64,000 nucleotides of DNA from Lysobacterales bacterium (GCA_016721845.1 JADKHK010000013.1:186001-250000), one strand, 5' to 3'. Shown: positions 50,551 through 61,184, numbered from the stretch's first letter. Program-made: numbers and translations. The notes: a model not told the origin generated them from the letters alone.

Positions 50551-51570
50551 ATGCTGCCTTCGCTCAAGAGCAAGTTCCTCGTCGCCGCACTGGCATTCAG
50601 TGCCTGCGGCATCGCGCCGGCGGCCGATGTCATCGGTGCCGGTTCCACCTTCGTCTATCCGGTCATGGCGAAGTGGTCGGCCGACTATCGTGCGGCGACT
50701 CAGACCAAGATCAACTATCAGGCCATCGGCTCGGGCGGTGGTATTGCGCAGATCAAGGCCAGAACCGTCGATTTCGGCGCTTCGGACAAGCCGCTCGATA
50801 CCGCTGAACTGGATGCCGCCGGCCTCGTGCAGTTCCCGCTGGTGATCGGCGGCGTGGTGCCGGTCGTCAACGTCGCGGGCGTGGCACCGGGTGGCCTTCG
50901 TTTCAATGGCACGGTCTTGGCCGACATCTTCCTCGGCAAGATCAAGCGCTGGAACGATCCGGCCATCGCCGCACTGAATCCCGGCGTGACCCTGCCCGAC
51001 CAGGCGATCACGGTCGTGCATCGTTCCGATGGATCCGGCACCACGTTCAATTTCACGAACTACCTGTCCAAGGTCAATGCCGAGTGGAAGGCCAGGGCGG
51101 GCGAGGGCATTACCGTGCGCTGGCCGGTCGGCATCGGCGGCAAGGGCAATGAAGGCGTGGCGGCCTATGTGAAGCAGATCAAGGGTGGCATCGGCTATGT
51201 CGAGCTGACCTACGCATTGCAGAGCAAGATGAGCTACGCCGTGATGCAGAATGTCGCCGGCGAATTCGTCGCGCCGAACGAGGAAAGCTTCCAGGCTGCG
51301 GCCGACAGTGCCGCCTGGGACCAGGCCCGGGATTTCAATCTGGTCATCACCAATGCGCCGGGCGCGAAGGCCTGGCCGATCGCTGCAACCGTGTTCGTGA
51401 TGATGAACAAGCAGCCCAAGAATGCCGAGAATGCCAGGGCTGCGCTCGCCTATTTCGACTGGGTGTTTGCCAATGGTGCCGCTCAGGCCAGTGCGCTGCA
51501 TTACGTTTCCTTGCCCGCCAAGGTGCAGGAGCAGGCCAAGGCGCACTGGACACAGGCGTTGAAGTTCTGA
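50551..51570 (+). CDS. pstS: Phosphate-binding periplasmic protein PstS
   Basis: The 339-residue protein has a signal peptide (L-V-A-A-L-A-F-S-A-C-G-I-A-P-A-A) and the phosphate-binding fold: I-G-A-G-S-T-F-V-Y-P, G-S-G-G-G-I-A-Q-I and R-S-D-G-S-G-T-T. It binds phosphate in the periplasm and hands it to PstC/PstA. It is the second gene of a porin-pstSCAB-phoU operon under a Pho box. Confidence 0.96.
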   Translation: MLPSLKSKFLVAALAFSACGIAPAADVIGAGSTFVYPVMAKWSADYRAATQTKINYQAIGSGGGIAQIKARTVDFGASDKPLDTAELDAAGLVQFPLVIGGVVPVVNVAGVAPGGLRFNGTVLADIFLGKIKRWNDPAIAALNPGVTLPDQAITVVHRSDGSGTTFNFTNYLSKVNAEWKARAGEGITVRWPVGIGGKGNEGVAAYVKQIKGGIGYVELTYALQSKMSYAVMQNVAGEFVAPNEESFQAAADSAAWDQARDFNLVITNAPGAKAWPIAATVFVMMNKQPKNAENARAALAYFDWVFANGAAQASALHYVSLPAKVQEQAKAHWTQALKF

Positions 51571-51574
51571 CGCC

Positions 51575-52540
51575 ATGCAGGAAGCACTGATCGCTGCTGC
51601 CGAACGGCGCGCCGTCCGCGACACGCGCCAGGACCGATTCTTCCGCTGGCTGTTGGCGGGCGCGGGGCTGTTTGTGTTGCTGGCGCTCGGTGGTGCGGCC
51701 TTGTCGATGCTCTGGGGCGGACGCGAAGCGCTCGTCGCATTCGGCCTCGACTTCATCACCAGCAGCAACTGGGACCCGATCGGCCAGCAGTTCGGCGCCT
51801 GGGTGGCGATCTACGGCACGCTGGTGACGGCGTCGATCGCGATGTTGATCGCGGTGCCGGTGAGCTTCGGCATCGCGTTGTTCCTGACCGAGGTCGCGCC
51901 ATCGTGGCTGCGTACGCCGGTCGGCACCGCCATCGAATTGCTCGCCGGCATCCCGTCGATCATCTATGGCATGTGGGGTCTGTTCGTATTCGTGCCGATG
52001 CTGGCGGAGCACGTGTATCCGTGGGTCGACGCAAACCTCGGGCAATGGCCGATCATCGGTTCCTTGTTCGCCGGTCCGCCGCTCGGCATCGGCACGCTGA
52101 CCGCGGGACTGGTGCTCGCGATCATGGTCGTGCCCTTCATCTCCTCGGTGATGCGCGACGTGTTCCTGACCGTGCCGACCCGCTTGAAGGAATCGGCCTA
52201 CGCGCTCGGTTCGACGCGTTGGGAAGTGGTCTGGGACGTGGTGCTGCCGTACACGCGTTCGGCCGTGATCGGCGGCATCTTTCTCGGGCTCGGGCGCGCG
52301 CTGGGCGAGACCATGGCCGTCACCTTCGTGCTCGGAAACGCGCATGAACTGTCGGCGTCGCTGCTGATGCCGGGCAACTCGATCGCGGCGACGATCGCCA
52401 ATGAATTCGCCGAAGCCGATACCGATCTTTATCGCTCCTCGCTGATCGCACTCGGCTTCCTGCTGTTCGTCGTCACCTTCATCGTGCTGGCCTTGGCCAA
52501 GTGGATGTTGCGCCAGTTGGCGAAGCGGGAGGGCCTCTGA
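51575..52540 (+). CDS. pstC: Phosphate ABC transporter permease PstC
   Basis: The 321-residue protein has six membrane helices and the permease EAA-type loop (K-E-S-A-Y-A-L-G-S-T-R-W-E-V-V). It forms the channel with PstA. It begins 5 bases after pstS and overlaps pstA's start as TGATG. Confidence 0.95.
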   Translation: MQEALIAAAERRAVRDTRQDRFFRWLLAGAGLFVLLALGGAALSMLWGGREALVAFGLDFITSSNWDPIGQQFGAWVAIYGTLVTASIAMLIAVPVSFGIALFLTEVAPSWLRTPVGTAIELLAGIPSIIYGMWGLFVFVPMLAEHVYPWVDANLGQWPIIGSLFAGPPLGIGTLTAGLVLAIMVVPFISSVMRDVFLTVPTRLKESAYALGSTRWEVVWDVVLPYTRSAVIGGIFLGLGRALGETMAVTFVLGNAHELSASLLMPGNSIAATIANEFAEADTDLYRSSLIALGFLLFVVTFIVLALAKWMLRQLAKREGL

Positions 52541-53394
52541 TGGGCGCCGACCTGATCTTCCTGAAACGTCGCATCATCAATGCCGTGGCGCTGTTGTTGT
52601 CGGCAGCGGCGGCCGTGCTCGGGTTGGCCGCGCTCGCCTGGATCCTCTGGACGACGCTGAGCAAGGGTATCGCCGCGTTCAACGTCGCGTTGTTCACGCA
52701 GATGACACCGCCGCCGGGCGAGGCCGGCGGGCTCGCGAACGCGCTGTTCGGCAGCATCGTGATGTGCCTGCTCGCGACCGCGATCGGGACGCCGATCGGC
52801 ATCGCCGCCGGCACCTACATCGCCGAATACGCAAACCGGCACTGGATCGGCGGCACGATCCGCTTTGTCAACGACATCCTGTTGTCGGCCCCGTCGATCG
52901 TGCTCGGTCTGTTCGTTTACACCCTGGTCGTGCGCCCGATGGGCGGCTTCTCCGGATTCGCCGGCGTGATCGCACTCGCCTTCATCGTGCTGCCGGTGGT
53001 GGTGCGCACCACCGACGACATGCTCAAGCTGGTGCCGTCGCAGATGCGCGAAGCAGCGCTGTCGCTAGGAATTCCCCAGTGGAAGGTGACCCTGCAGATC
53101 CTGTACCGCGCAGCGGCGCCCGGCATCGTCACCGGCGTGCTGCTCGCGCTCGCGCGCATCAGCGGCGAAACCGCGCCGCTGCTGTTCACGGCGCTGAACA
53201 ACCAGTATTGGAGCGCCGATCTGTCCGAGCCGATCGCGAGCGCGCCCGTGGTGATTTTCCAGTACGCGATGAGTCCGTTCGAAGACTGGCACGCGCTGGC
53301 CTGGGCCGGCGCCTTCCTGATCACCGTGTTCGTGCTGGCGCTGTCGCTGTTCGCGCGCCTGGTCCTGCTACGCAAGCGAGTCGCCCATGACTGA
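52540..53394 (+). CDS. pstA: Phosphate ABC transporter permease PstA
   Basis: The 284-residue protein has six membrane helices and the loop R-E-A-A-L-S-L-G-I-P-Q-W-K-V-T, which contacts PstB. It pairs with PstC. The ATG at 52540 is used; the longer frame upstream runs through pstC. It overlaps pstB by 8 bases. Confidence 0.95.
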   Translation: MGADLIFLKRRIINAVALLLSAAAAVLGLAALAWILWTTLSKGIAAFNVALFTQMTPPPGEAGGLANALFGSIVMCLLATAIGTPIGIAAGTYIAEYANRHWIGGTIRFVNDILLSAPSIVLGLFVYTLVVRPMGGFSGFAGVIALAFIVLPVVVRTTDDMLKLVPSQMREAALSLGIPQWKVTLQILYRAAAPGIVTGVLLALARISGETAPLLFTALNNQYWSADLSEPIASAPVVIFQYAMSPFEDWHALAWAGAFLITVFVLALSLFARLVLLRKRVAHD

Positions 53395-54190
53395 TCTCCG
53401 CACGGCCGTCGCTGCGCGCGGCGTCCTTCCCGCAAGCGCCACCAAGATGTCGGTGCGCGGCCTGAATTTCCACTACGGTGATTTTCAGGCGCTCAAGGAC
53501 GTGCGTCTCGACATTCCCGAGAAGCGCGTCACCGCGATGATCGGACCGAGCGGCTGCGGCAAGAGCACGCTGTTGCGGGTGTTCAACCGCATCTATTCGA
53601 TCTACCCGGGCATGTCAGCTTCGGGCGAAGTGCTGCTCGACGGCGAGAACATTCTCGACGCACGCTATTCGGTCAACCGCCTGCGTGCCAAGGTCGGCAT
53701 GGTGTTCCAGAAGCCGGTGCCGTTCCCGATGTCGATCCACGACAACATCGCCTACGGCATCAAGCATTACGAGCGATTGAACAAGGCTGACATGGCCGAT
53801 CGCGTCGAGCAGGCCTTGCGCCAGGCGGCCTTGTGGGACGAGGTCAAGGACAAGCTGAAGCAGAGCGCGAATGGCCTGTCCGGTGGCCAGCAGCAACGCC
53901 TGTGCATCGCGCGCGCGATCGCGTTGAAGCCCGACGTGCTGCTGCTGGACGAGCCGACCTCGGCGCTGGATCCGATCGCGACCGGTCGCATCGAGCAGCT
54001 GATCGCCGAGCTGCGCAACGATTTCACCATCGTCATCGTCACCCACAACATGCAGCAGGCCGCGCGCTGTTCCGACTTCACCGCCTTCATGTACCTGGGC
54101 GAGCTGGTCGAGCATGGCGTCACCGAACAGATCTTCACGCAGCCTTCGGTGCGTCGCACCGAGGACTACATCACCGGCCGATTCGGCTGA
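53387..54190 (+). CDS. pstB: Phosphate ABC transporter ATPase PstB
   Basis: The 267-residue ATPase has Walker A G-P-S-G-C-G-K-S-T at about 53-61, Q-loop F-Q-K-P, signature L-S-G-G-Q-Q-Q-R, Walker B L-L-L-D-E-P-T-S and H-loop V-T-H-N-M-Q-Q. It drives phosphate import through PstC/PstA. It overlaps pstA by 8 bases and is followed by phoU. Confidence 0.97.
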   Translation: MTDLRTAVAARGVLPASATKMSVRGLNFHYGDFQALKDVRLDIPEKRVTAMIGPSGCGKSTLLRVFNRIYSIYPGMSASGEVLLDGENILDARYSVNRLRAKVGMVFQKPVPFPMSIHDNIAYGIKHYERLNKADMADRVEQALRQAALWDEVKDKLKQSANGLSGGQQQRLCIARAIALKPDVLLLDEPTSALDPIATGRIEQLIAELRNDFTIVIVTHNMQQAARCSDFTAFMYLGELVEHGVTEQIFTQPSVRRTEDYITGRFG

Positions 54191-54212
54191 TTCCGCGGCC
54201 GAGGACAGCACG

Positions 54213-54911
54213 ATGCCGAACGAACATATCGTCAAGAGCTACGACGCCGAACTGGCGCGCCTGACCGAAGAGATTGCGCGCATGGGCGATCTGTCCTGCG
54301 CCCAATTGCGCGCGGCGGCGAAGGCGCTGGATGCGCGCGACATCGACGCGGCGCGCGCGGTGATGGCCGCGGATGCGGAGATCGATACGCTCGAACACGA
54401 AGTCAGCCACGACGTGATCCGGCTGCTCGCGCTGCGCCAGCCGATGGCGCGTGACTTGCGCGAGGTGATGGCGGCTTTGCGCATCAGCGCCGACATCGAA
54501 CGCATCGGCGACTATGCCAAGAATGTCGCCAAGCGGACCCTGGCGCTCAAGGATGCGCCGCAGATCGCGGCAACGCGCGCGCTCGCGTCGTTGGCGCAGC
54601 TCGCACAGGAATTGGTCGCGGAGACGCTCGTTGCCTATCGCGAACGCAATGCCGAGCGCGCGATGAAGGTGCGTGCCCGCGACGCCGAACTCGATGCCGA
54701 ATACACCCAGCTGTTCCGCTCGCTGCTCACCTACATGATGGAAGACGCCCGCAACATCAGCGCCTGTACCCACCTGCTGTTCGCCGCGAAAAACATCGAA
54801 CGCATCGGCGACCACGCCACCAACATCGCCGAATACGTCTGGTTCATCGAAAACGGCGAACGCGAAATGCCCGAACGCGAGAAGCGCGACACGACCATCG
54901 ACGCGCGGTGA
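54213..54911 (+). CDS. phoU: Phosphate-signalling regulator PhoU
   Basis: The 232-residue all-helical protein has two PhoU repeats with the conserved E-R-I-G-D-Y-A and E-R-I-G-D-H-A-T-N-I-A-E motifs that bind metal. It links the Pst transporter to the PhoR-PhoB system and prevents unwanted phosphate starvation signalling. The start at 54213 is 22 bases after pstB; the upstream open frame overlaps pstB and is not used. It is the last gene of the Pho operon. Confidence 0.95.
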   Translation: MPNEHIVKSYDAELARLTEEIARMGDLSCAQLRAAAKALDARDIDAARAVMAADAEIDTLEHEVSHDVIRLLALRQPMARDLREVMAALRISADIERIGDYAKNVAKRTLALKDAPQIAATRALASLAQLAQELVAETLVAYRERNAERAMKVRARDAELDAEYTQLFRSLLTYMMEDARNISACTHLLFAAKNIERIGDHATNIAEYVWFIENGEREMPEREKRDTTIDAR

Positions 54912-54925
54912 TCGCCCGATTTGTT

Positions 54926-55252
54926 TTACCCGATGTGCTTGGCCCACAAGTCAGCGGTGCACCCGAGTAGCGTTCCGACCAACGCAGCGATCGCGAGCCG
55001 TTCGGCGGTCGCGCCGATCAATGCCGTCACTGCGACGGCAACCAACGACCCAAGCAGCGTCTGTACGAGCAACGACAAGCTTCGCTTCTTCTCGGTTGTA
55101 TCGAATCCGATGAGGAAGATGTAACTCGTGACCAACCAGAGTGCGACGAATCGATTGGTGCCGACGGATGCCAGACGAACGTACATAAGTGCTTGGATCG
55201 CCGTGTACAAGAGGCCGATACAGATCGACGCAATCGGCAACCAGGGTCTCAT
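54926..55252 (-). CDS. Small membrane protein of unknown function
   Basis: The 108-residue protein has about four hydrophobic segments (I-A-S-I-C-I-G-L-L-Y, L-W-L-V-T-S-Y-I-F-L-I-G-F, L-L-V-Q-T-L-L-G-S-L-V, A-A-L-V-G-T-L-L-G). A charged loop T-E-K-K-R lies between the second and third. The DNA is visibly less GC-rich than its neighbours, which suggests later acquisition. It ends 14 bases from phoU, in convergent orientation. I do not recognise a family. Confidence 0.7.
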   Translation of the reverse strand: MRPWLPIASICIGLLYTAIQALMYVRLASVGTNRFVALWLVTSYIFLIGFDTTEKKRSLSLLVQTLLGSLVAVAVTALIGATAERLAIAALVGTLLGCTADLWAKHIG

Positions 55253-55259
55253 TTGAATC

Positions 55260-56084
55260 TCAGCTTTCCCGCCACTTCATGCGCGTATAAGCGATACGGA
55301 AGCCTTGGCGTTCGCCGTTGCGTTGCGAGGCGCTGCCGGGTTCGGTGGCCATCATGCTGAGCGGACAGTGGTGCGAAGCGGCGTAATCGAGGCGGGCGGC
55401 GAGGAGAGCAGTCTGTGCCCCCTGGTTGCGTGCCTTGGGGACGGTGCTGGCGCCAGCAAGCAAGGCCATGCCGTCGCCGATGAACAACGAGGCACTGGCG
55501 ACCGGTTCGCCATCGAGTTCGGCGAGGAAACTGACCATGCGTTCGGCGGGTACGATGGCGCGGCCCAGTTCGTGGATGAAGTGTGCGATGTCGCCGGATT
55601 CGCTGCCCCATCCGGACGCTGCAACACCGGCCCAGACCTCGGTTTCGCGTACGTCGATCACGCGTACGCCCAGGCGCGACGCCATTGTCGGTGCCCGTGA
55701 CACGCCGCCCGCAGAAGGTCGACACAGGACCGAACTCATCTCGATGATGCGGTAGTCGCGTTGCTGCAAGGCGTTCGTCGTGGCGATCCCCGCCAGCGGT
55801 GAAATCTCCAGCACGGACTTGGTCGAATGACCATGGAAGAAGGCCTGGATCGCATCGAGTTCATGGCCCTGCGGATCATCGAACACGCCGAAACCGAAGG
55901 CCTGCGTCATCGGCGAGCCCGCGCCGTCGAACATCGCGCAGGTGCCGCCGAAGTCATGCCAGCACGAGGTCGACGTGGGGCTCCGTCGTGCCCGCGATTG
56001 CACGATTGCGGCACAGGCCAGGCCTTCGGTGCGTTCAAGTTTGCGGGCGAGATCTAGATCGGCGTGCGGGTGTTCGTGATGCAT
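55260..56084 (-). CDS. GNAT-family acetyltransferase-like protein
   Basis: The 274-residue protein shows GNAT-like features in its C-terminal half: V-A-S-A-S-L-F-I-G-D-G-M-A-L, then the acetyl-CoA-binding P-K-A-R-N-Q-G-A-Q-T-A-L-L, and a final G-F-R-I-A-Y-T strand. The N-terminal half is less typical (H-D-F-G-G-T-C-A-M-F-D-G) and may be a second, degenerate GNAT unit. Substrate is unknown. It ends 7 bases before the small membrane-protein gene on the same strand. Confidence 0.8.
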   Translation of the reverse strand: MHHEHPHADLDLARKLERTEGLACAAIVQSRARRSPTSTSCWHDFGGTCAMFDGAGSPMTQAFGFGVFDDPQGHELDAIQAFFHGHSTKSVLEISPLAGIATTNALQQRDYRIIEMSSVLCRPSAGGVSRAPTMASRLGVRVIDVRETEVWAGVAASGWGSESGDIAHFIHELGRAIVPAERMVSFLAELDGEPVASASLFIGDGMALLAGASTVPKARNQGAQTALLAARLDYAASHHCPLSMMATEPGSASQRNGERQGFRIAYTRMKWRES

Positions 56085-56110
56085 GGGGCGCGGGGTTCCG
56101 TGGTCCGGAT

Positions 56111-56577
56111 TCAGTCGATGGCGGCGTAGGGATCGGCAATGCCGAGCGCGGCCAGAAGTCGGGTCTCCAGCGCCTCCATTCGCTCGGCGTCATGGTCGTC
56201 GACATGGTCATGGCCCAACAAGTGCAGCGTGCCATGGATGACCATGTGCGCGTAATGGTCGCGCAGACGCTTGCCCTGTTCCTCGGCTTCGCGCGAGACC
56301 ACCGGTGCGCAGATTGCAAGATCGCCGATCAGCGGCGACTTCACTTCGGGCGGCAAGTCGGTCGGGAAGGACAGGACATTGGTCGCGTAGTCCTTGCCGC
56401 GGAAATCACGATTCAGCGCACGACCGGTGTCGGCGTCGGTGATCAGCACGTTGACCTCGGCGGCGCGGCGGCGATTCGCGCCCTTCAACGCGAGTTCGAT
56501 CCACTGCCGGAACGAGCGCGCTGCGGGAAGGCCTTTCCAGCCGACGTCGCTGCGGATATGCAGGGTCAAAGGCGCAC

Positions 56578-56581
<4 letters not shown>
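56111..56581 (-). CDS. ybeY: Endoribonuclease YbeY
   Basis: The 156-residue metalloenzyme has the zinc motif H-G-T-L-H-L-L-G-H-D-H with histidines at 116, 120 and 126. It takes part in maturation and quality control of 16S rRNA. Its start overlaps the phoH stop as ATGA, giving the conserved ybeZ-ybeY pair. Confidence 0.96.
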
Positions 56582-57564
<983 letters not shown>

Positions 57565-57600
57565 GGCCGCATTGTAACGCGCGACCCTGCTGCTCCGCGC

Positions 57601-58680
57601 TCAGTCGGCGAGCACGATCTCGCCGGTATCGATGCTGGCTTGCTTGCGCGTCACGCGGTGCTTGCCGAGGACGCGCTCGAAGCGCTGGAAGTAGGACGGC
57701 AGGCCCTCGGCGTCCAGCGTGGGTCCGTCCTGCAACTGGAAATGCAGGTGCGGGAAGAACGCACTGCCGGAAGCACCGATCGCTGCGATGGTCTGGTCAC
57801 GACGCACGCGGTCGCCGGGTTTCACTGTCACGCTGCCTTGCCTGGCGTGGGCGTAGACGCCGAATTCGCCACCGCCATGATCGATGATCACGTAGTTGCC
57901 GAACAGCACTCTCTTGTCCTCGGCGAGCTTGCTCTGGTCGAACTGGCGGTTGTCCGCTTGCGCGTTCTCGACGGCGACAACAGTGCCGTCGCCGATCGCG
58001 CGGACCGCGGCCCCGAAGCCGAACCAGGCAGTGTTGTCGCCGAATTCGCCGCGATACATGTCGCCTGTTGCGTCCACCGGCACGAAGTCGTAGCTGTAGC
58101 GCATCGCATTGGTCTTGAAGCCCATGGCCTTGATCGGTGCGAACTCGACATCGAAGCGGCGATGATGGCCGAGCGCATCATGGCCATCGTAGTTGATGAA
58201 GCGTCCTGCCAGCGGGGTGTGGTAGGCGGCGTGGTTGCGATAGTCGCGCGGGCTCGCCTGTACGGAGGCGCGCAGGCTGCGGCTGCCGTCCGGATTCGAC
58301 AGTTCGAAGTCGTAGCGCAACATGCTGACCGGAAGCTCCGCAGCCAGCGTGTCGAAGGGATTGAACACGTTCAAACGCTGCCCGGGCGCGATGCGACGTT
58401 CGCCGATGATGCCGATGCTCGGGCGCACGCCATTGCCGTCGACGAAGCGGCGCAGCACCAGCGCGCCATCGCGGTTGAAGACGCTCAACTCGATGCGGTC
58501 GATGTCGATCGCTTCTTCGCTGCCGTTGGCGACGGTCAGGTCGAAGTTGAGATGCTGCCCGTCGGGCATGCGTTCGATCAGAACCGGTGTCGTCGTGATG
58601 ACGACAGGGTCGCGGGACAGCGTGTCAGCGAGGCCGAGGGTCGGGAGCATCGCCGCGAGGGCGGAGAACAGGAGGCGCAT
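57601..58680 (-). CDS. M23-like peptidase-fold protein, exported, possibly degenerate
   Basis: The 359-residue protein begins with a signal peptide (M-R-L-L-F-S-A-L-A-A-M-L ending L-A-D) and an N-terminal beta-sandwich-like region. The C-terminal half has the lysostaphin/M23 pattern: I-I-D-H-G-G-G-E-F-G-V-Y-A-H, G-D-R-V-R-R-D-Q-T-I and F-P-H-L-H-F-Q-L near residues 309-316. The first metal-ligand motif H-x-x-x-D, expected near residues 195-220, is not evident there, where N-A-M-R-Y-S-Y-D-F and D-N-T-A-W are found. It may be a divergent or inactive member. Confidence 0.82.
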   Translation of the reverse strand: MRLLFSALAAMLPTLGLADTLSRDPVVITTTPVLIERMPDGQHLNFDLTVANGSEEAIDIDRIELSVFNRDGALVLRRFVDGNGVRPSIGIIGERRIAPGQRLNVFNPFDTLAAELPVSMLRYDFELSNPDGSRSLRASVQASPRDYRNHAAYHTPLAGRFINYDGHDALGHHRRFDVEFAPIKAMGFKTNAMRYSYDFVPVDATGDMYRGEFGDNTAWFGFGAAVRAIGDGTVVAVENAQADNRQFDQSKLAEDKRVLFGNYVIIDHGGGEFGVYAHARQGSVTVKPGDRVRRDQTIAAIGASGSAFFPHLHFQLQDGPTLDAEGLPSYFQRFERVLGKHRVTRKQASIDTGEIVLAD

Positions 58681-58825
58681 GGTCGTTCCGGGTAGGAGGA
58701 ATCGATTCGATGCACGTGGCGACGCCAGGGTTTAAACGAGGTGTCCATCGTGCGCGATGGCATTGCTTGCGCACGGGCGGCCGTCTGCGCGAAAGTGAAT
58801 CCGATCGGTGGATGGAGGACGGCAC

Positions 58826-59467
58826 ATGGCGGTCACGAGACGTTTGCATGTCGGCGGGAAACAGCGTGCGCCGGGTTGGGAGATCCTCAATGCGGTGCCG
58901 GCGCCGGAGGTGGATCACATCGGCGACGCCCGCGACCTGTCGCGGTTCGGCGACGCGACCTTTGGCGAAATCTACGCTTCGCACGTGGTCGAGCACTTCG
59001 ACTACAAGAACGAACTGGCCCAGGCCCTGAGGGAATGGCATCGGGTGCTGGTGCCGGGTGGGCGCGTGCTGATCAGCGTGCCGGACATCGATGTGCTGTC
59101 GACGCTGATCGTCGATCGCGCCGCCTGCTCGATGGAGGAACGCTTCCTGCTGATGCGGATGATGTTCGGTGGGCATGTCGACGCCTTTGACCATCACCAG
59201 GTCGGTTTCAACGACGAGATTCTCGCGTGGTTCCTCGGCGCAACCGGATTCAGCGGGATGCGTCGGGTCGAGCGGCTGGGGGTGTTCGCCGACACCAGCG
59301 AAACCTTGTTCCGGGGCGTGCCGATCAGCATCAACATGATCGCCGACAAGTCGGTGCCGACATGGCCCGGATTCGGCGTATCGGCGGTGCCTGGAACGGA
59401 CGAACTGGAATGCATCTGCGGCAGCCGCGAACTGTTCGTTGCCTGCCATGGCCAGCGGCGCCGCTGA
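58826..59467 (+). CDS. SAM-dependent methyltransferase-like protein
   Basis: The 213-residue protein has a class I methyltransferase-like core: D-A-R-D-L-S-R-F, I-Y-A-S-H-V-V-E-H-F, W-H-R-V-L-V-P-G-G-R-V-L-I-S-V-P-D. The H-V-V-E-H and L-V-P-G-G-R segments are typical of type-11 family members. The usual G-x-G-x-G glycine-rich loop is poorly preserved (H-V-G-G-K-Q-R-A-P-G-W), as in sugar- or lipid-modifying relatives. The ATG at 58826 lies behind gatggaggac. Substrate is unknown. Confidence 0.82.
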   Translation: MAVTRRLHVGGKQRAPGWEILNAVPAPEVDHIGDARDLSRFGDATFGEIYASHVVEHFDYKNELAQALREWHRVLVPGGRVLISVPDIDVLSTLIVDRAACSMEERFLLMRMMFGGHVDAFDHHQVGFNDEILAWFLGATGFSGMRRVERLGVFADTSETLFRGVPISINMIADKSVPTWPGFGVSAVPGTDELECICGSRELFVACHGQRRR

Positions 59468-59473
59468 GTCACC

Positions 59474-61057
59474 TCAGTCGCAGCGTCCGGGACCGAAGGT
59501 GGCGGGTTCGGTTTCGAGTCCGTCGGTGAACAATTCATCGCCGACCATCGGCCCGAATTCGCTGGTGTTGCCTGCGGCATCGACCGCGAGCAGGGTCAGC
59601 GGCAACACATTGCCATCACCGTCGAGCTGGAAATTGCGTGATTGCCGTGCGTCCGATTCGCCATAGGTATCGGTGGCGATCAGTTCGCGACCACCGCCCT
59701 TGCAGCCGCCTCGATAGAATTGCACGGTGATCGGATAGCTGCTGTGCGCCGGTGCGCTGTCGACGACATAACTCAAGGCGACGCTGCTGCCGCCGCCTTC
59801 GGCGACGAAGTTCGGGGGCAGGGTCAGGACCGGATGGTTCTGGAATCGGTTGCCGCCGAATGCAGCGGTCGGATCGTTGCCGGGCGCGTCGGCGTCGGCC
59901 GGATCGTTCGGCGTCGGGCCGTCGAAGCCGTTGCTGCTGGCGAGGTCGATGGCGATGCCGCGGTTGCCGGTGAACGAATTGCCGAGGATCGGCGCCTGCC
60001 AGCAACTGCCGATCGCGACACCGGCGTTGCCGCCATGCGCAACCAGATTGCCTTCGCCGGGGCCTTCGCCGCCGATCACCACGCGGCAATACCCGCCGAG
60101 GCCGACCAGGATCGACGGATAGTGGGCGCCGATGCCATTGCCCATCGCCCGATCATCGCGGCCGACGCCGATGCGGTTGCCGAGGATCTGCGCGTGGGGC
60201 ACGCCATTCGTGGACTGGAAGGTGCTGGCCGACAATGCGATCGCACTGAAATCGTTGCCCGAAATCGTGTTGCCCTCGGCCAGATCGCTGCCGCCGATCA
60301 CGGTGTCGCGCGGATCCAGCAGGTACATGCCGAAATCCTGCCGTCCCGGAACTGCGGTGAGGTCGGCGCTGGCGCCGATGATGTTGCCGTGGATACGCAC
60401 GCGCGTCAGTCCGTATTGCGTCGACAGGCCATAGTCGCGATTGGCGGATATCACGTTGCCCTGTCCGGGCAGCAACCCGCCGACACGGGTATCGCCGCCG
60501 ATCGTGACACCGGTGCCGTTCGGCACCGCCACTTGTCCGCTCACGTCGACGCCGATGTAGTTGCCCTCGACCACGTTCGGCCCGCCGTTGAACTGGAAGA
60601 TCGCGCGTCGCCATCGATTCAGCACGAGGCCGCGGACCGTGAGTGGCGCATAGGCGGTAAGACCGTCGCTGGCAGTGTTGGGTCCGCGCAATTCGATCTT
60701 CAATGTGTGTGCGATCGGAGACCGTGGCGGGTTCGCATTGGGCAGGGCGCCGGGTTGGGTGTAGCCATCGATGATCAGGGGCTGGAGGATGTTCGGCAAA
60801 CTGCTGCCGGCAGCGAGGCGCCAATGCTGTGTCGTCGCCTGATAGCCCGCATCGTCCGTCGGCAGGGCGAACGCGATGGTGTCGCTGTCGGCATTGGCGT
60901 TGGCGCGATCGATGGCGCCACGCAGCGTACAATCGGCCGCAACGGCGTCGTTGCACCCGGACAATGTGCCGTCGCTGCTGGTGTCGACGACGAACGTGGC
61001 GGCGGGTGCCGCGACTGAAGCCGTCATCAGCACGGTGAACAGGGTAGTGCGGGACAT
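59474..61057 (-). CDS. Secreted right-handed beta-helix protein
   Basis: The 527-residue protein has a signal peptide (T-L-F-T-V-L-M-T-A-S-V-A-A-P-A-A). A C-x-L-R-x-A-I-type segment follows (C-T-L-R-G-A-I-D-R-A-N, cysteine near residue 43), and then beta-helix turns with G-N-x-I-G and G-N-x-I-S repeats. Such proteins are extracellular or surface-exposed. The C-terminal region carries the tail E-L-F-T-D-G-L-E before a short acidic/Cys end (F-G-P-G-R-C-D). No catalytic site is evident. Confidence 0.85.
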   Translation of the reverse strand: MSRTTLFTVLMTASVAAPAATFVVDTSSDGTLSGCNDAVAADCTLRGAIDRANANADSDTIAFALPTDDAGYQATTQHWRLAAGSSLPNILQPLIIDGYTQPGALPNANPPRSPIAHTLKIELRGPNTASDGLTAYAPLTVRGLVLNRWRRAIFQFNGGPNVVEGNYIGVDVSGQVAVPNGTGVTIGGDTRVGGLLPGQGNVISANRDYGLSTQYGLTRVRIHGNIIGASADLTAVPGRQDFGMYLLDPRDTVIGGSDLAEGNTISGNDFSAIALSASTFQSTNGVPHAQILGNRIGVGRDDRAMGNGIGAHYPSILVGLGGYCRVVIGGEGPGEGNLVAHGGNAGVAIGSCWQAPILGNSFTGNRGIAIDLASSNGFDGPTPNDPADADAPGNDPTAAFGGNRFQNHPVLTLPPNFVAEGGGSSVALSYVVDSAPAHSSYPITVQFYRGGCKGGGRELIATDTYGESDARQSRNFQLDGDGNVLPLTLLAVDAAGNTSEFGPMVGDELFTDGLETEPATFGPGRCD

Positions 61058-61184
61058 GCGAATCTCCTGGCGTCATTCGGGCGTACGTCGCACAGGCAGC
61101 GCGACTGACATCACAATGCCGATTTGCGTTCGCTGTCACCTTTTCGCCGCGTTCCACGTAGGGATCAACGGATTCCGAGGACAC

